A stretch of 64,000 nucleotides of DNA. Source: Akkermansiaceae bacterium. GTDB lineage: Bacteria; Verrucomicrobiota; Verrucomicrobiia; Verrucomicrobiales; Akkermansiaceae. Below, piece after piece: positions 9,980-20,150 of this stretch. The first letter of the stretch is position 1, and each line of letters starts with the position of its first letter. The stretch is taken from NCBI GenBank assembly GCA_018402445.1, contig JAGYIT010000007.1:496001-560000 (forward strand). The letters run 5' to 3'. Made by a program: the position numbers and the translations under genes. The notes under the pieces were generated by a model, which saw only the letters and a list, made by a program, of their open reading frames with translations, was not told the DNA's origin and made no database searches.

Positions 9980-11674
9980 TCAGCGGACGCAAGCGTCGAT
10001 TTCGATTCCGAGCAGGCAAACATCGTCGTCGAAATGGTGACCTTCTGAGAAATCAAGGACGGTGTCGAGGATGCCGTCGAGCCAACCTTCGATGGGTTTG
10101 TCCGGGGCGTCTCCCGCGATTCCGAGAAGCCGCTTCTCCAGGAACTGCTCGCCGGCCTCGTTTTCAGCCTCCAGCACGCCGTCGGTGAAAAGGAGGACGC
10201 GGTGAATGCCGCCGAGATCGATTTCCCTGGAACCGTATGACGCGCCGGGAAGTAGTCCGAGGGCGGGCCCTTTTTCGCTGCGGTTCATGCAGAGCTGGAT
10301 GGAACGGTTTTCACCCGCGATCACGGGGCCGGGATGGCCGGCGCAGGAGTATTCGAGGGTGAGTTCCTCCAGATCGATGATGCCGTAGAAAGCGGTGGCG
10401 AACATGGTCACGTTGGCGCGCTTGAGGATGGAGGTGAGACCCGTGTTGAGGGCGGACAGGAATTCGGCGGAGTCGCGGCTTTTCACGTTCTGCGTGGCGA
10501 GCAGGCCGCGGAGCATGGAGACGACCAGGGCGGCGCGGACACCGTGCCCCATCACGTCGCAGATGAAAATCCCGTAGCGGTCGTCGCCGAGCGCAAGGAC
10601 TTCGAAGAAATCCCCCGCTAGCCCGGAGATGGGCAGATAGCGCGAGCCGAAGGTGAGCCGGTTGCCGTTTTCGGAAACGACAGACGGGAAGCCGGTGGTG
10701 GCGAGCGCCTGCTGGATCTCGTGGGCGAGTTTGACCTCCTCCTCGTAGGATTGGTTTTTCTGTTGGAGTTCGTTGGCCAGCTCGGTGGCGTGGCGCTGCG
10801 CGAGGACGAGCGATGTCACATCGCTGGAGACGCCAAAAGTGCCCTTGATCCCTCCTGCCTTGTCGCGCCATGGGAATTTCGAGGTCACCACAAAGGTCTC
10901 GCCGCCCTCGCGCCATGTCTCCCTTTCTAGATGGCCGGTCATCGAGATCCCCGTCTCGATGATGCGGCGCTCGTCGGCGGCCGCCTTTTCCCAGTGCGTG
11001 TTGGAAAACAGGTCGCGGTCGTGCTTGCCGACGAGATCGGCGCTGGAAGCGAAGCCGTGGTATTCGGCCATGCCGCGGTTCGCCATGACCACCTTCGATT
11101 CGAGATCCTTGAAATAAATCTGCAGCGGCACGTGGTCGATGAGATCGCGGAGCAGGTGCCGCTCCTCCTCGATCTGCGCCTCGGCCGCCTTGCGCAGGCT
11201 GATGTCGATCATCGATCCCGCGATCCGTATGGCATTCCCCGCGCGGTTTCTGACGACGGTTCCGCGGATGCGCAGCCAGCGCCAATCGTTGCCGCCGGTC
11301 TGCACGCGGGCATCGACGGCGAGGGTCTCCGGGCCTTTCGGATCAAGCGCCTGCCCGATCGCCCTCACGAAGGCGGGGCGGTCGAGGTGGTGGACGGGGA
11401 GGTGGGGAGGCAGGAAAATGTTCGGCGCGCCCGAGGCGGTGCACTCGAGAAACTCGAGGATGCGGCGCGAGTAGAAAATTTTTCTCTCATGTGTCATCCA
11501 GTCCCAGATGCCTTCGTTGGAAGCACGCAGAGCTAGCTCGAGACGCTCGTCTTTGAGGTTGGGCTTTGAATTGAGATCGGACATGAGTTTCCGTGCGCCA
11601 ACGCGGCGCCGCCGCCGAATATGGGAGTAATCGCGCCGGAACGCATCAAGAAATTCCATCTGGGAAAGGTTCAC
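9980..11674 (-). CDS. PAS-domain SpoIIE-type PP2C serine phosphatase
   Basis: PAS-like segments plus GDFFEVLALGDDRYGIFICDVMGHGVRAAL and LLFTDGVLEAEN. Confidence 0.85.
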   Translation of the reverse strand: MNLSQMEFLDAFRRDYSHIRRRRRVGARKLMSDLNSKPNLKDERLELALRASNEGIWDWMTHERKIFYSRRILEFLECTASGAPNIFLPPHLPVHHLDRPAFVRAIGQALDPKGPETLAVDARVQTGGNDWRWLRIRGTVVRNRAGNAIRIAGSMIDISLRKAAEAQIEEERHLLRDLIDHVPLQIYFKDLESKVVMANRGMAEYHGFASSADLVGKHDRDLFSNTHWEKAAADERRIIETGISMTGHLERETWREGGETFVVTSKFPWRDKAGGIKGTFGVSSDVTSLVLAQRHATELANELQQKNQSYEEEVKLAHEIQQALATTGFPSVVSENGNRLTFGSRYLPISGLAGDFFEVLALGDDRYGIFICDVMGHGVRAALVVSMLRGLLATQNVKSRDSAEFLSALNTGLTSILKRANVTMFATAFYGIIDLEELTLEYSCAGHPGPVIAGENRSIQLCMNRSEKGPALGLLPGASYGSREIDLGGIHRVLLFTDGVLEAENEAGEQFLEKRLLGIAGDAPDKPIEGWLDGILDTVLDFSEGHHFDDDVCLLGIEIDACVR

Positions 11675-11727
11675 TGTGGCAGCGAAACGGGGTTGCCAAT
11701 CACTGAGAAATGTCTAAGAGGAGCGCC

Positions 11728-11868
11728 ATGAAACGTTTCGCCCTACTCTCCGTTCTGGTCGCCTTCGGTCTCGGTGCCTGCGAGCGGCATGAATTTGATG
11801 GCCTGGAAGGAACCAAGCGCCTGCACAGCCACGGCGAGTCCCACGAGGAAAAGGGAGCCGAACATTGA
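11728..11868 (+). CDS. Small putative lipoprotein (46 aa)
   Basis: MKRFALLSVLVAFGLGACERHEFDGLEGTKRLHSHGESHEEKGAEH: lipobox LGAC; below the ORF-track length cutoff. Confidence 0.65.
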   Translation: MKRFALLSVLVAFGLGACERHEFDGLEGTKRLHSHGESHEEKGAEH

Positions 11869-11915
11869 TCCACGCCCCCGGCGCTGATCGCCAATAACCC
11901 GTTTTCGGGCGAAAC

Positions 11916-13751
11916 ATGAGCCAGGAAATCGTCATTACCCTGCTGGTCGTCTTACTGACGCTGGTGGCGTTTGTTCGCGAGTGGGCTTCTCCCGACATCC
12001 TCGCGCTAACGCTTCTCTGCCTGCTCGTCGCGCTGGGATTGGTTGACATGAAGGACATGTCTTCGGTTTTCCGAAACGAGGCTCCGCTGACGATCGCCGC
12101 GCTTTTCGTCATCGGAGGGGCTTTGGAGAAATCGGGTGCGGTCAACCAGATCGGGCGGCTGCTGCAGCGGCGTGTGAACGGCGGGGTGCGCTCCTCGATC
12201 CTCGCCTTCACGGTGGTGGCCGCGTTTTTCAGCGCGTGGATGAACAACACCGCCATCGTTGCTATCCTGATGCCCGTGGTGCTCGGCTTCGCGCGCTCCA
12301 AGGAGATCCCCGCTTCAAAGCTGCTGATTCCGCTTTCTTATTCCTCCATCTTAGGTGGCTGCTGCACCCTTATCGGCACCTCGACGAACCTGCTGGTGAA
12401 CGGCACCCTCAAAGAAATGGGCCTGGAGCCGATGTCGATGTTCGCCCTCACGCCCGTTGGACTGCCTCTGGCCATCGCCGGGATCGGTTATCTGGTTATC
12501 TTCGGGCCTAAGCTTTTGCCCTCGCGCTCCTCGATCACCGGCAGCCTTGAGATCGACCACCGCACCACGCCCCTGCGTCATCTTCTCATTGGTGAGGGTT
12601 CGGAGTTGATCGGAAAAAAACTTTTCGACACCCAGCTCGGGAGCCGTGAGGCGGGCATCCATGTCTTGGAAATCCGCCGCCGCGGCGCGCGCCTGATGGT
12701 GCCACTCAGCGAGGTGAGCGTGGAGCGCAACGACCGCTTCCTCGTCGCCCTGCATCGTCGTAAAGGGGGTGCAGCGAAAGCGGAGGAGCTGTTCAGTGAG
12801 ATCGGCGCGCAGGAGCTTTCGGTGGTGGATGGCATCGTCTCCGAGCTGGTTGTTCCCAACGAGTCATCCATTGTCGGGCGCACGCTCGCGGCCTCCGATT
12901 TCCGTCAGCGCTACAACTGTGTAGTGCTAGCCGTGCACCGCAACGGCCTCAATATCACTAGCCGGATGGCGGAGATCGAGATCGAGCGGGGCGACACTCT
13001 GCTCGTCATCACGGCAGTGAACAACCTACCCGCGCTCAAGGCCACGCGCGACTTCCTGCTCACCGACGCGCCAGAGGAAAAGCATGGCGAACTACCCGCA
13101 CCGCCAGTGCGGAGCTGGCCCATCGCGCTTTCTTGGGGTGTGCTAGCGGCGGTGGTGCTAACGGTGACGATCACGGATCTGCTCAACCGCATGGGTTTAG
13201 GCATTCCCTCGATCCCCATTCACTATGCGGCGCTGGTCGGTGCGCTGGCCTTGCTTTGGTCTGGGATACTTACGCCGCGTGAAGCATACGGAAGTATTGA
13301 TTGGCAGGTGTTGCTAATGCTTTACGGCCTGCTCGGACTCGGTATGGCCATGCAGACCACAGGCACCGCCGAGTGGCTCGCGAAGCAGCTCGTCATGGGG
13401 GCGGAAAGCTTCGTCTCTGCGGGGATGATGCCCTATGTGATGCTGTGGCTCGTTTTCATTTTCACCCTGTGCCTCACCGAGGTGCTCTCGAACAACGCGA
13501 CTGCCGTGATGATGGTGCCCATCGTCGTCCGTCTTGCGGAGGAGCTGGGGGTAGATTCGCGGCCCTTCATCATGGGTGTTGCGCTCGCGGCCTCCTGCGC
13601 CTTCGCTCTGCCAATGGGATACCAGACGCACATGATGGTCTATGGCCCCGGCGGATACCGTTTTTCCGACTACCTCCGGGTGGGTATCCCGCTGAATGTG
13701 ATTTGCGTCATAATCGCCTGTCCGCTTATCCCGCTGATCTGGCCGTTCTGA
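11916..13751 (+). CDS. SLC13/DASS family permease with TrkA-C domains
   Basis: Multiple TM helices, two TrkA-C-like stretches, NNTAIVAILMP and NNATAVMMVPI motifs. Confidence 0.85.
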   Translation: MSQEIVITLLVVLLTLVAFVREWASPDILALTLLCLLVALGLVDMKDMSSVFRNEAPLTIAALFVIGGALEKSGAVNQIGRLLQRRVNGGVRSSILAFTVVAAFFSAWMNNTAIVAILMPVVLGFARSKEIPASKLLIPLSYSSILGGCCTLIGTSTNLLVNGTLKEMGLEPMSMFALTPVGLPLAIAGIGYLVIFGPKLLPSRSSITGSLEIDHRTTPLRHLLIGEGSELIGKKLFDTQLGSREAGIHVLEIRRRGARLMVPLSEVSVERNDRFLVALHRRKGGAAKAEELFSEIGAQELSVVDGIVSELVVPNESSIVGRTLAASDFRQRYNCVVLAVHRNGLNITSRMAEIEIERGDTLLVITAVNNLPALKATRDFLLTDAPEEKHGELPAPPVRSWPIALSWGVLAAVVLTVTITDLLNRMGLGIPSIPIHYAALVGALALLWSGILTPREAYGSIDWQVLLMLYGLLGLGMAMQTTGTAEWLAKQLVMGAESFVSAGMMPYVMLWLVFIFTLCLTEVLSNNATAVMMVPIVVRLAEELGVDSRPFIMGVALAASCAFALPMGYQTHMMVYGPGGYRFSDYLRVGIPLNVICVIIACPLIPLIWPF

Positions 13752-13945
13752 GTTGCGGATGGGGTCGGCTAGGCCTCTTATTTTGCTGTTTCTGGAAAAT
13801 GAGCAGATTCTTAGTCATTGCCGTGCCCGCCGGGATGGTGACGGTGGATGCTTTACTGCGGACTACTGCAAGCTCTGTGGCAACAAGCGACAATACCTTA
13901 CGTAGCTGCCTTGTCACACCCACCGCCGCCACCTAGCTTGCGGCG

Positions 13946-15175
13946 ATGCACGCACCGACTTTGATCGCCAGGAAAAGGGAAGGGGAGGAGCTTTCCACGG
14001 AGGAAATCGGCTGGCTGGTGGACGGCTACGTGGACGGCGATGTCGCGGATTACCAGATGTCCGCTTTTGCCATGGCGGTGTTTTTCAAAGGTATGACGGC
14101 GGTGGAAACGGCGGCGCTGACGATGGCGATGATGCGCAGCGGCGATGTTTTCCAATATCCTCCCGGAGCGCCGGTGGTGGACAAGCACTCCACGGGCGGC
14201 ATCGGCGACAAGGTCTCGCTGGTTCTTGCGCCGCTCGTTGCCTGCGCGGGTTGCCGGGTGCCGATGGTTTCCGGGCGCGGGCTTGGTATCACCGGCGGGA
14301 CCCTCGACAAGCTGGAGGCCATCCCCGGTTTCCGTGTCGGCGTTAGCATGGACGAGGCGGCGGAAATCCTTTCCGAACTCAATGTCGTGATGATGGGCCA
14401 GACCGACCGTTTTTGCCCCGCCGACAAAAAACTCTACGCCCTGCGCGACGTGACCGGTACCGTGCCTTCCATTCCGCTCATCACCGCCTCGATCATGTCG
14501 AAAAAAATGGCGGAGTCGTTGGATCGGCTGGTGCTCGATGTGAAATACGGCACGGGAGCCTTCATGAAAACGCGCGAGCTGGCGCAGGATTTGGCGGAAG
14601 GCATGATCGCCGTCGGTAGGGAAATGGGTGTTGAGGTTTCCGCGATCCTGAACCCCATGAGCGAACCCACCGGCCGCACGGTCGGCAACGCGCTGGAGGT
14701 GATCGAGGCGCTGGAGTGCCTCGACGGGAAAGGGCCGGAGGATTTGCGGAATGTTGTCCTCGATCTCAGCGAAATCATCGCCGGAGTGTCGCGTGCGGAA
14801 CTCGGCGCGATGCTTGATGATGGCACTGCGCGTCGGAAGTTTGATGCCATGGTCTCGCGGCAGGGCGGGAATCCCGATGACCTCCCGCGCCTTGTTGAGA
14901 TCCACAAAGCTCCCGTAATCCGCGAGGTGGCAGCCCCGCATTCCGGTCGCGTCTTGGCGATGGACGCGGGCGGGATCGGCCAAGCCTCGCTGGAACTCGG
15001 CGCGGGCCGTGCAAAGGCGGCGGACCCGGTCGATTTCGCGGTCGGCTTCGACCGACTCGTGAAATGCGGCGAGGACATTTCCCATGGCGATGTGATCGCC
15101 CGCATCCACGCCCGTTCCGAAGCGGACGCGGCCAAAGCGGAAGCCGCGCTGCTGGCCGCTGCGGCGATCGGGTGA
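13946..15175 (+). CDS. deoA: Thymidine/pyrimidine-nucleoside phosphorylase
   Basis: VDKHSTGGIGDKVSL, MVSGRGLGITGGTLDKLEAIPGF. Confidence 0.93.
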   Translation: MHAPTLIARKREGEELSTEEIGWLVDGYVDGDVADYQMSAFAMAVFFKGMTAVETAALTMAMMRSGDVFQYPPGAPVVDKHSTGGIGDKVSLVLAPLVACAGCRVPMVSGRGLGITGGTLDKLEAIPGFRVGVSMDEAAEILSELNVVMMGQTDRFCPADKKLYALRDVTGTVPSIPLITASIMSKKMAESLDRLVLDVKYGTGAFMKTRELAQDLAEGMIAVGREMGVEVSAILNPMSEPTGRTVGNALEVIEALECLDGKGPEDLRNVVLDLSEIIAGVSRAELGAMLDDGTARRKFDAMVSRQGGNPDDLPRLVEIHKAPVIREVAAPHSGRVLAMDAGGIGQASLELGAGRAKAADPVDFAVGFDRLVKCGEDISHGDVIARIHARSEADAAKAEAALLAAAAIG

Positions 15176-15312
15176 TGTGATGGAAACGGCTTATCCAGAT
15201 GATGGTCGGGGAGGCGGGTAAGCGGGCGTGCGCATGCCTGTGATGAGGACGCACCCGTTGGGTGCTTGCGCTCAGCGGGTAATCGTCAGGGTGCTATGGA
15301 CATCCCCATTGC

Positions 15313-15483
15313 CTCGTGTTCGGAAAGGAAACAAAGGGCTTGCCGGAGGAGATGGTGGAGGAGGCGGGCAAGCGGGCGCTTCGTATCCCGATGAAACCCG
15401 GCGGTACGCGGAGCCTGAACCTTTCGACCGCAGTGGCCATCGTGCTGTATGAGGCGGTCAGGCGCCAAGCTCCCGGCTGGTGA
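15313..15483 (+). pseudogene. C-terminal fragment of tRNA (cytidine(34)-2'-O)-methyltransferase (TrmL/SpoU-like)
   Basis: Conceptual LVFGKETKGLPEEMVEEAGKRALRIPMKPGGTRSLNLSTAVAIVLYEAVRRQAPGW* with no N-terminal two-thirds upstream. Confidence 0.7.
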
Positions 15484-15495
15484 GGGAATGCGGCA

Positions 15496-16629
15496 TCAGT
15501 CCATGACCTTGATCTTTTCTCCGTCACCCGGTGTGAAATCGCGCAGCGGCGGGGCAACATCGGTGGCGGGGGTGGGGGGGGCTAGAGCGGCGGCGCGCCG
15601 GACTTCCTTTTCGCGAGCGAGTTCCGCCGCCAGCTTGATTATGTCGGAGGCCGCGATGGAATCCGTGTCTTGCGCGGTTTTCGGGGCTGGTTCCGGCTCT
15701 ACCTTCGGCGTGTTGGCGATGGGGGGCACCGGATCGACCACGGGCGGGGAAATTTCCTGTTCGGCGTATTGGGGAGGGATGGCCGGAGCTTTCGCGGTCT
15801 TGTGGTAATAGGCCAGTCCCCCGACGGCGAGGAGCAGAGCCAGGCAGGCGGCGATCATCAGCGGCGAGAGGGCGGAGGGCGGCTTCAGTTTCACCGCCGG
15901 GTGCGCGGCGGGCGGCGCGACAAAGGAGTAATGGGCTGGCGGTGGGCTTTCGCCGCCGCCGGAGGATTCGGCAAGCGCGCCGAGAGCTTGCTCGAGACTG
16001 GCATCCGGGTTTGCCTTCATCCATTTGAGCCAACCGCCCAGGCCGCTGCCCGCCTGATCCCCTATCAGCTTGCCTTTCCAGCCCGTCAGCCGCTCGCCGA
16101 GATCGACGATGGCGGCGAGTTTGCGGGAGCCGAATTCCGCGCCGAGCCATTTGAAGGGTGAAAGCCAGAAAACGAAACCCCTGCAACTTTCCTGCGAGCC
16201 TACGAAGATGGAATCGGCCTCGGTTTCCACCCAGACCGCCTCCTCCCCTAGCACTTCGGAAAGAACGAGCGAAACCTCAATCGCGAGCCTCAGAAGCTCT
16301 GTCACGTGCGCCGCTTCCAGTTTACCCCCATCGAGAAAGGTGTCGAGCGGTGCTCCGTCGATCCACTCGGCGACGACGTAGGGCATGCCGTCGATGGGAT
16401 CCACCGAGCCGGCGATCACCGAACGAAGGCAGACGTGATCGACGCCTTCGAGCCTCTGTCCGGCGACGCGGAATGCAATCGCCTCCTCCTCGCTGAGTCC
16501 GCCGCCGTCCTGTCCGAAGGGGAAAAATCTCCGCAACGCGACGGTGTGTCCCTTTTCCGAGTCATGGGCGCGGAAAACGATCCCCCGCTTGTCCTGGGAG
16601 ATGATGTCCTCGATCTCAAATCGGTTCAT
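15496..16629 (-). CDS. Protein kinase-like (probable pseudokinase) membrane protein
   Basis: N-lobe-like MNRFEIEDIISQDKRGIVFRAHDSEKGHTVALRRF, hinge-like YVVAEWIDGAPLDTFL, C-terminal TM. Confidence 0.65.
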   Translation of the reverse strand: MNRFEIEDIISQDKRGIVFRAHDSEKGHTVALRRFFPFGQDGGGLSEEEAIAFRVAGQRLEGVDHVCLRSVIAGSVDPIDGMPYVVAEWIDGAPLDTFLDGGKLEAAHVTELLRLAIEVSLVLSEVLGEEAVWVETEADSIFVGSQESCRGFVFWLSPFKWLGAEFGSRKLAAIVDLGERLTGWKGKLIGDQAGSGLGGWLKWMKANPDASLEQALGALAESSGGGESPPPAHYSFVAPPAAHPAVKLKPPSALSPLMIAACLALLLAVGGLAYYHKTAKAPAIPPQYAEQEISPPVVDPVPPIANTPKVEPEPAPKTAQDTDSIAASDIIKLAAELAREKEVRRAAALAPPTPATDVAPPLRDFTPGDGEKIKVMD

Positions 16630-16690
16630 CTTGTGGCCGCAGATTAACGCACCATCGCATTTCGCCAAGCGGGAACGGTTGTTTTTCATT

Positions 16691-17284
16691 TCACATGCGC
16701 AAGGGGACGAGGCGGGGAAATGCGGCGGGTTGGTGGAAATCCGGCTCCGCGCCGGGCAAGCGCGCAGCGCTGTGAAAGCTCTGTTGCGGGTAGTTCAGGA
16801 TCGCCGTGACATTCGCTGTGGTTTTCTCGCCGAAGCCCAGCTCGCGCTTCAGGAAAGGGAGCGGCACGCGGATGGCCGCGCACCAACCGTTGTCGGAGGG
16901 TTCCTCCCAATGGCTGGCGGCGGCGCTTTGGAAATCCGGCTGCACCGGGGATCGGACACGCGGGGCGGAGAATCTCGCCGCCCACCATGCGCCGTTGGGG
17001 GCGAGGTTGAATTCCATATAGGAGCCGCTGGCGGGGTCGGCGATGAACAGTTCCGCGACATCGCGCTCCCAAAGCCCCTCCGAGAAGGAACCCGGCTCCG
17101 CACCGTGTCGGCAGGTCGCGGGAGCCTGCCGCGTGGCCACAAACCAGAGGCTTGCCGCGTCGGCGGCAAGCGCGAAGCCGAGGGGAGGGTTTAGCGCGAC
17201 ACCGTGCCAGTCCGAGGTCATTCCGAGAACGGGCAGGTCGAGTTTGCCCCAGACAAGCGGGCTGGCGGTTTGGAAATATCTCAT
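16691..17284 (-). CDS. Carbohydrate-binding family 9-like domain protein
   Basis: LWERDVAELFIADPASGSYMEFNLAPNGAWWAARF pattern. Confidence 0.65.
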   Translation of the reverse strand: MRYFQTASPLVWGKLDLPVLGMTSDWHGVALNPPLGFALAADAASLWFVATRQAPATCRHGAEPGSFSEGLWERDVAELFIADPASGSYMEFNLAPNGAWWAARFSAPRVRSPVQPDFQSAAASHWEEPSDNGWCAAIRVPLPFLKRELGFGEKTTANVTAILNYPQQSFHSAARLPGAEPDFHQPAAFPRLVPLRM

Positions 17285-17418
17285 TCAAGAAGCAGTTACT
17301 TGTCCCGCAAGGGAAAGACCAGCCATGATTGGCGCGTATCAAAAAAGTCCGTCCGGAAAAAAGATTTTCATGGTCGTCCGGCGCGGATTTCACTTGTATC
17401 ACCTTATCCCAAATAAAA

Positions 17419-18174
17419 ATGGCACGTAAACGCTCAGGTTACTACAACACGATCGAATACATCGGTCCGCGGCCGCAAAGGCCGAAGAAGACGAGCTTTT
17501 TCGGAGGCTGGGTGATCGTGGTGATTGCCATGGGTGCGGCGGTGTTCTTCGGAAAACCTCTGGTGGGCGGCGTTTGGGCGGCCGACAAGGAGCCCACCAA
17601 CGCGCAGGTGGAGCTGGTCATCGGACAGCTTGAGGTGACGGGAAGCTTTTACTCGAAGCTCGCCGCCGAGGCTCTCAGATATTCGGGAAGAGCCATCAAC
17701 TATGATCCGGCCTACTATAAAATCCCATACCCCGGCGGCGATGTCCCGGCCAGCAAGGGGGTGGCAGCCGATCTTGTCATCCGCTGCTACCGCAATCTCG
17801 GGATCGACCTCCAGCAGGAGATTCATGAGGAAATGCAATCCCACTTCCGTCTCTATCCGCAACTGTGGGCGGCCACTTCGCCAGATTCCAACATCGACCA
17901 CCGCCGCGTGCCCAACCTGCAGCGCTTCCTCAGCCGCAAGGGTGAATCCCTCCCCATCACCTCCGACCCCGCCGGATATCAGCCTGGTGACGTGGTGGTC
18001 TGGGCGCTCTCGAATGCTGAGACGCATATTGGTATCGTTGTTCCCGAAGCACCGGGCGAGGAGGGCAGGGGTATCCCATGGGTCGTCCACCATCCCGCTG
18101 GCGGCGCTGTGAAATGGGAAAAGGCTCTTTTCGATCACCAGATTCTCGGCCATTTCCGCTACCCGGGCGAGTGA
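17419..18174 (+). CDS. DUF1287 domain protein
   Basis: GVAADLVIRCYRNLGIDLQQEIHEEM and DSNIDHRRVPNLQRFLSR; start chosen at MARKRSGYYN. Confidence 0.8.
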   Translation: MARKRSGYYNTIEYIGPRPQRPKKTSFFGGWVIVVIAMGAAVFFGKPLVGGVWAADKEPTNAQVELVIGQLEVTGSFYSKLAAEALRYSGRAINYDPAYYKIPYPGGDVPASKGVAADLVIRCYRNLGIDLQQEIHEEMQSHFRLYPQLWAATSPDSNIDHRRVPNLQRFLSRKGESLPITSDPAGYQPGDVVVWALSNAETHIGIVVPEAPGEEGRGIPWVVHHPAGGAVKWEKALFDHQILGHFRYPGE

Positions 18175-18285
18175 GGCTCACGTGGCGATCAAGCGTTGGT
18201 CGCCACCGGTAAACCGCCTGCGCCAGAATCCAGTTGGTGAAGCGGCCTGCGTGTGGTTCTTTCGCCGCAGAGATTCCTTCCACCG

Positions 18286-19995
18286 ATGTCAACTTGGCGC
18301 CCCATTGCGAAAACACCGTTCTGGAAGAGGTATCTTCCGGCTTGGTTGCATGGGCCGGTGGTGCTGGCCTTCCAGTCGCTGATCGCGGTGGGGGTGTTCG
18401 GGCTGGGGCTGGCTTTCTTCTATTTCATCCTCGCCTCGAAGTTCGACCTCGACGAGGTGGCGAAGCTGCCGCGCGCCACAACATTCTTCGACCGCCACGG
18501 CAAGGAGGTGGAGGCTCCGGGGGATTCCGGACGGCGGATGGTGGAGCGCGGGGAGATCCCGGATTTCATGGTGGAGGCACTGGCGGCGCGGGAGGACGCG
18601 CGGTTTTTCGAGCATGGCGGGGTGGACTTCCGGGGCTTGGCGCGGGCGACGGTGCGCAACGTGAAAGATGGGGATTTCACCCAGGGAGCCTCCACGCTGA
18701 CCATGCAGCTCGCCCGCAACACCTACGAGATGCGCGCGAAATCGCTTCATCGCAAGGCGCTGGAGATCGCGCTCACACTGCGTATCGAGTCGCGCTATTC
18801 AAAGGATGAGATCCTGACAAATTACCTGAACCGAATCTACTACGGATCCGGTGCCTATGGCGTGGAGCAGGCGGCGCGGACGTATTTCGGCAAGACGACC
18901 TCGCAGCTCCATCCCGGCGAGTGCGCGATGATCGTGGGGATCATCCGCGGCCCGCACATCTACTCGCCCCTGAGGAATTATCCTGCGGCGGTGGAGCAGC
19001 GCAACCAAACGCTGGCGCGGATGGTCGATGCGGGTTTCATCACGGAGGAGCGGGCGGAGGCGGTGAAGGTGCTTGAGATCCGTTTGGTGAAGGAGGGGCA
19101 GGCGTCCGGCCGACGCCCGTCCTACGCGCTGCGGCAGGTGCGGTGGGAGCTGGAGAAAGTGATGGAGCGGGAGAATATCACCCTGAGCGGCATCCGGGTG
19201 CACACCACGCTCGATCTGGGTTGGCAAGCGCGGCTGGAGTCCGAGCTGGCGCGGGCGGTTGCGAACCTTGAGGCGGAGAAAGGCTGGCCGCATCCCAAGC
19301 TCGGCGCGCACGAGGCGGGCGCGGAGGCAGAATACGTGCAGTTTGCGGCGGTGACGACGGAGACGAAAACAGGAGCGGTGCTGGCTCTGATCGGGGGGCG
19401 GGATTTCGCGGATTCGCGCTTTGACCGCACCCGCTCGAAGCGTGATCTGGGCTCCGCGTTCGAGCCCTTTGTGGCGGCGGCGGCGGCGGAGCGCGGTAAG
19501 CTAGTTTTGCCCGGCCGCCCGGTGCAGACCGGCCGCCAGATCGGCGCCGCAGAGGTGGAGCGGCTGGCGAAACGTTGCGGGATCAACGGCCCTTTCCTGG
19601 CTACGGAGGATCTATTCCGGGGAGCGGTGGCGGCGACGCCGATGGAGATGTCGGTGGGGCTGGCGACGCTGGGCAACAAGGGGCGCAAGCCGAAGCCGCA
19701 TTTCATTTCCCGCATCGAAGATATCGAGGGCAAGGTGATCTACCGGGCGAAGCCGGAAAACGCCAAGGCACTCGGCGAGCAGGCGGCGCAGGAGGCGGTG
19801 TCCGTGCTGAAAAGCCGCTCCGGCACCCGCTCTTTCACGGGAGCGACCGGATCGGAGCGCGACGCGTGGACTTTGCGGCTCGGCCCCAGCGGCTCGACCG
19901 CGATCTGGATCGGCTTTGATCAACCGAAACGGATTGCCGACGACAAGCGGCTCAACGCGCTGCTCGATGAGTTTGTGGAGCGGCTGGGGAACTGA
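18286..19995 (+). CDS. Class A PBP-like protein with intact GT51 transglycosylase and degenerate transpeptidase region
   Basis: AREDARFFEHGGVDFRG, QGASTLTMQLARN, GSGAYGVEQAA; downstream transpeptidase motifs altered (see findings). Confidence 0.85.
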   Translation: MSTWRPIAKTPFWKRYLPAWLHGPVVLAFQSLIAVGVFGLGLAFFYFILASKFDLDEVAKLPRATTFFDRHGKEVEAPGDSGRRMVERGEIPDFMVEALAAREDARFFEHGGVDFRGLARATVRNVKDGDFTQGASTLTMQLARNTYEMRAKSLHRKALEIALTLRIESRYSKDEILTNYLNRIYYGSGAYGVEQAARTYFGKTTSQLHPGECAMIVGIIRGPHIYSPLRNYPAAVEQRNQTLARMVDAGFITEERAEAVKVLEIRLVKEGQASGRRPSYALRQVRWELEKVMERENITLSGIRVHTTLDLGWQARLESELARAVANLEAEKGWPHPKLGAHEAGAEAEYVQFAAVTTETKTGAVLALIGGRDFADSRFDRTRSKRDLGSAFEPFVAAAAAERGKLVLPGRPVQTGRQIGAAEVERLAKRCGINGPFLATEDLFRGAVAATPMEMSVGLATLGNKGRKPKPHFISRIEDIEGKVIYRAKPENAKALGEQAAQEAVSVLKSRSGTRSFTGATGSERDAWTLRLGPSGSTAIWIGFDQPKRIADDKRLNALLDEFVERLGN

Positions 19996-20150
19996 GCGCT
20001 GTGTCCAAGCTCGGAATCTGTCTTTGAGGGGGGAGGAAAATGAAATCACGAGTTTGACGAATCCCACGAAACTCCGGGCAACCCCCCAGCACTCGGGATA
20101 TAAGGAAGGAAGAGGCTGTGGTTTTCTGGAAACGACCGGAGAGCACGGTA

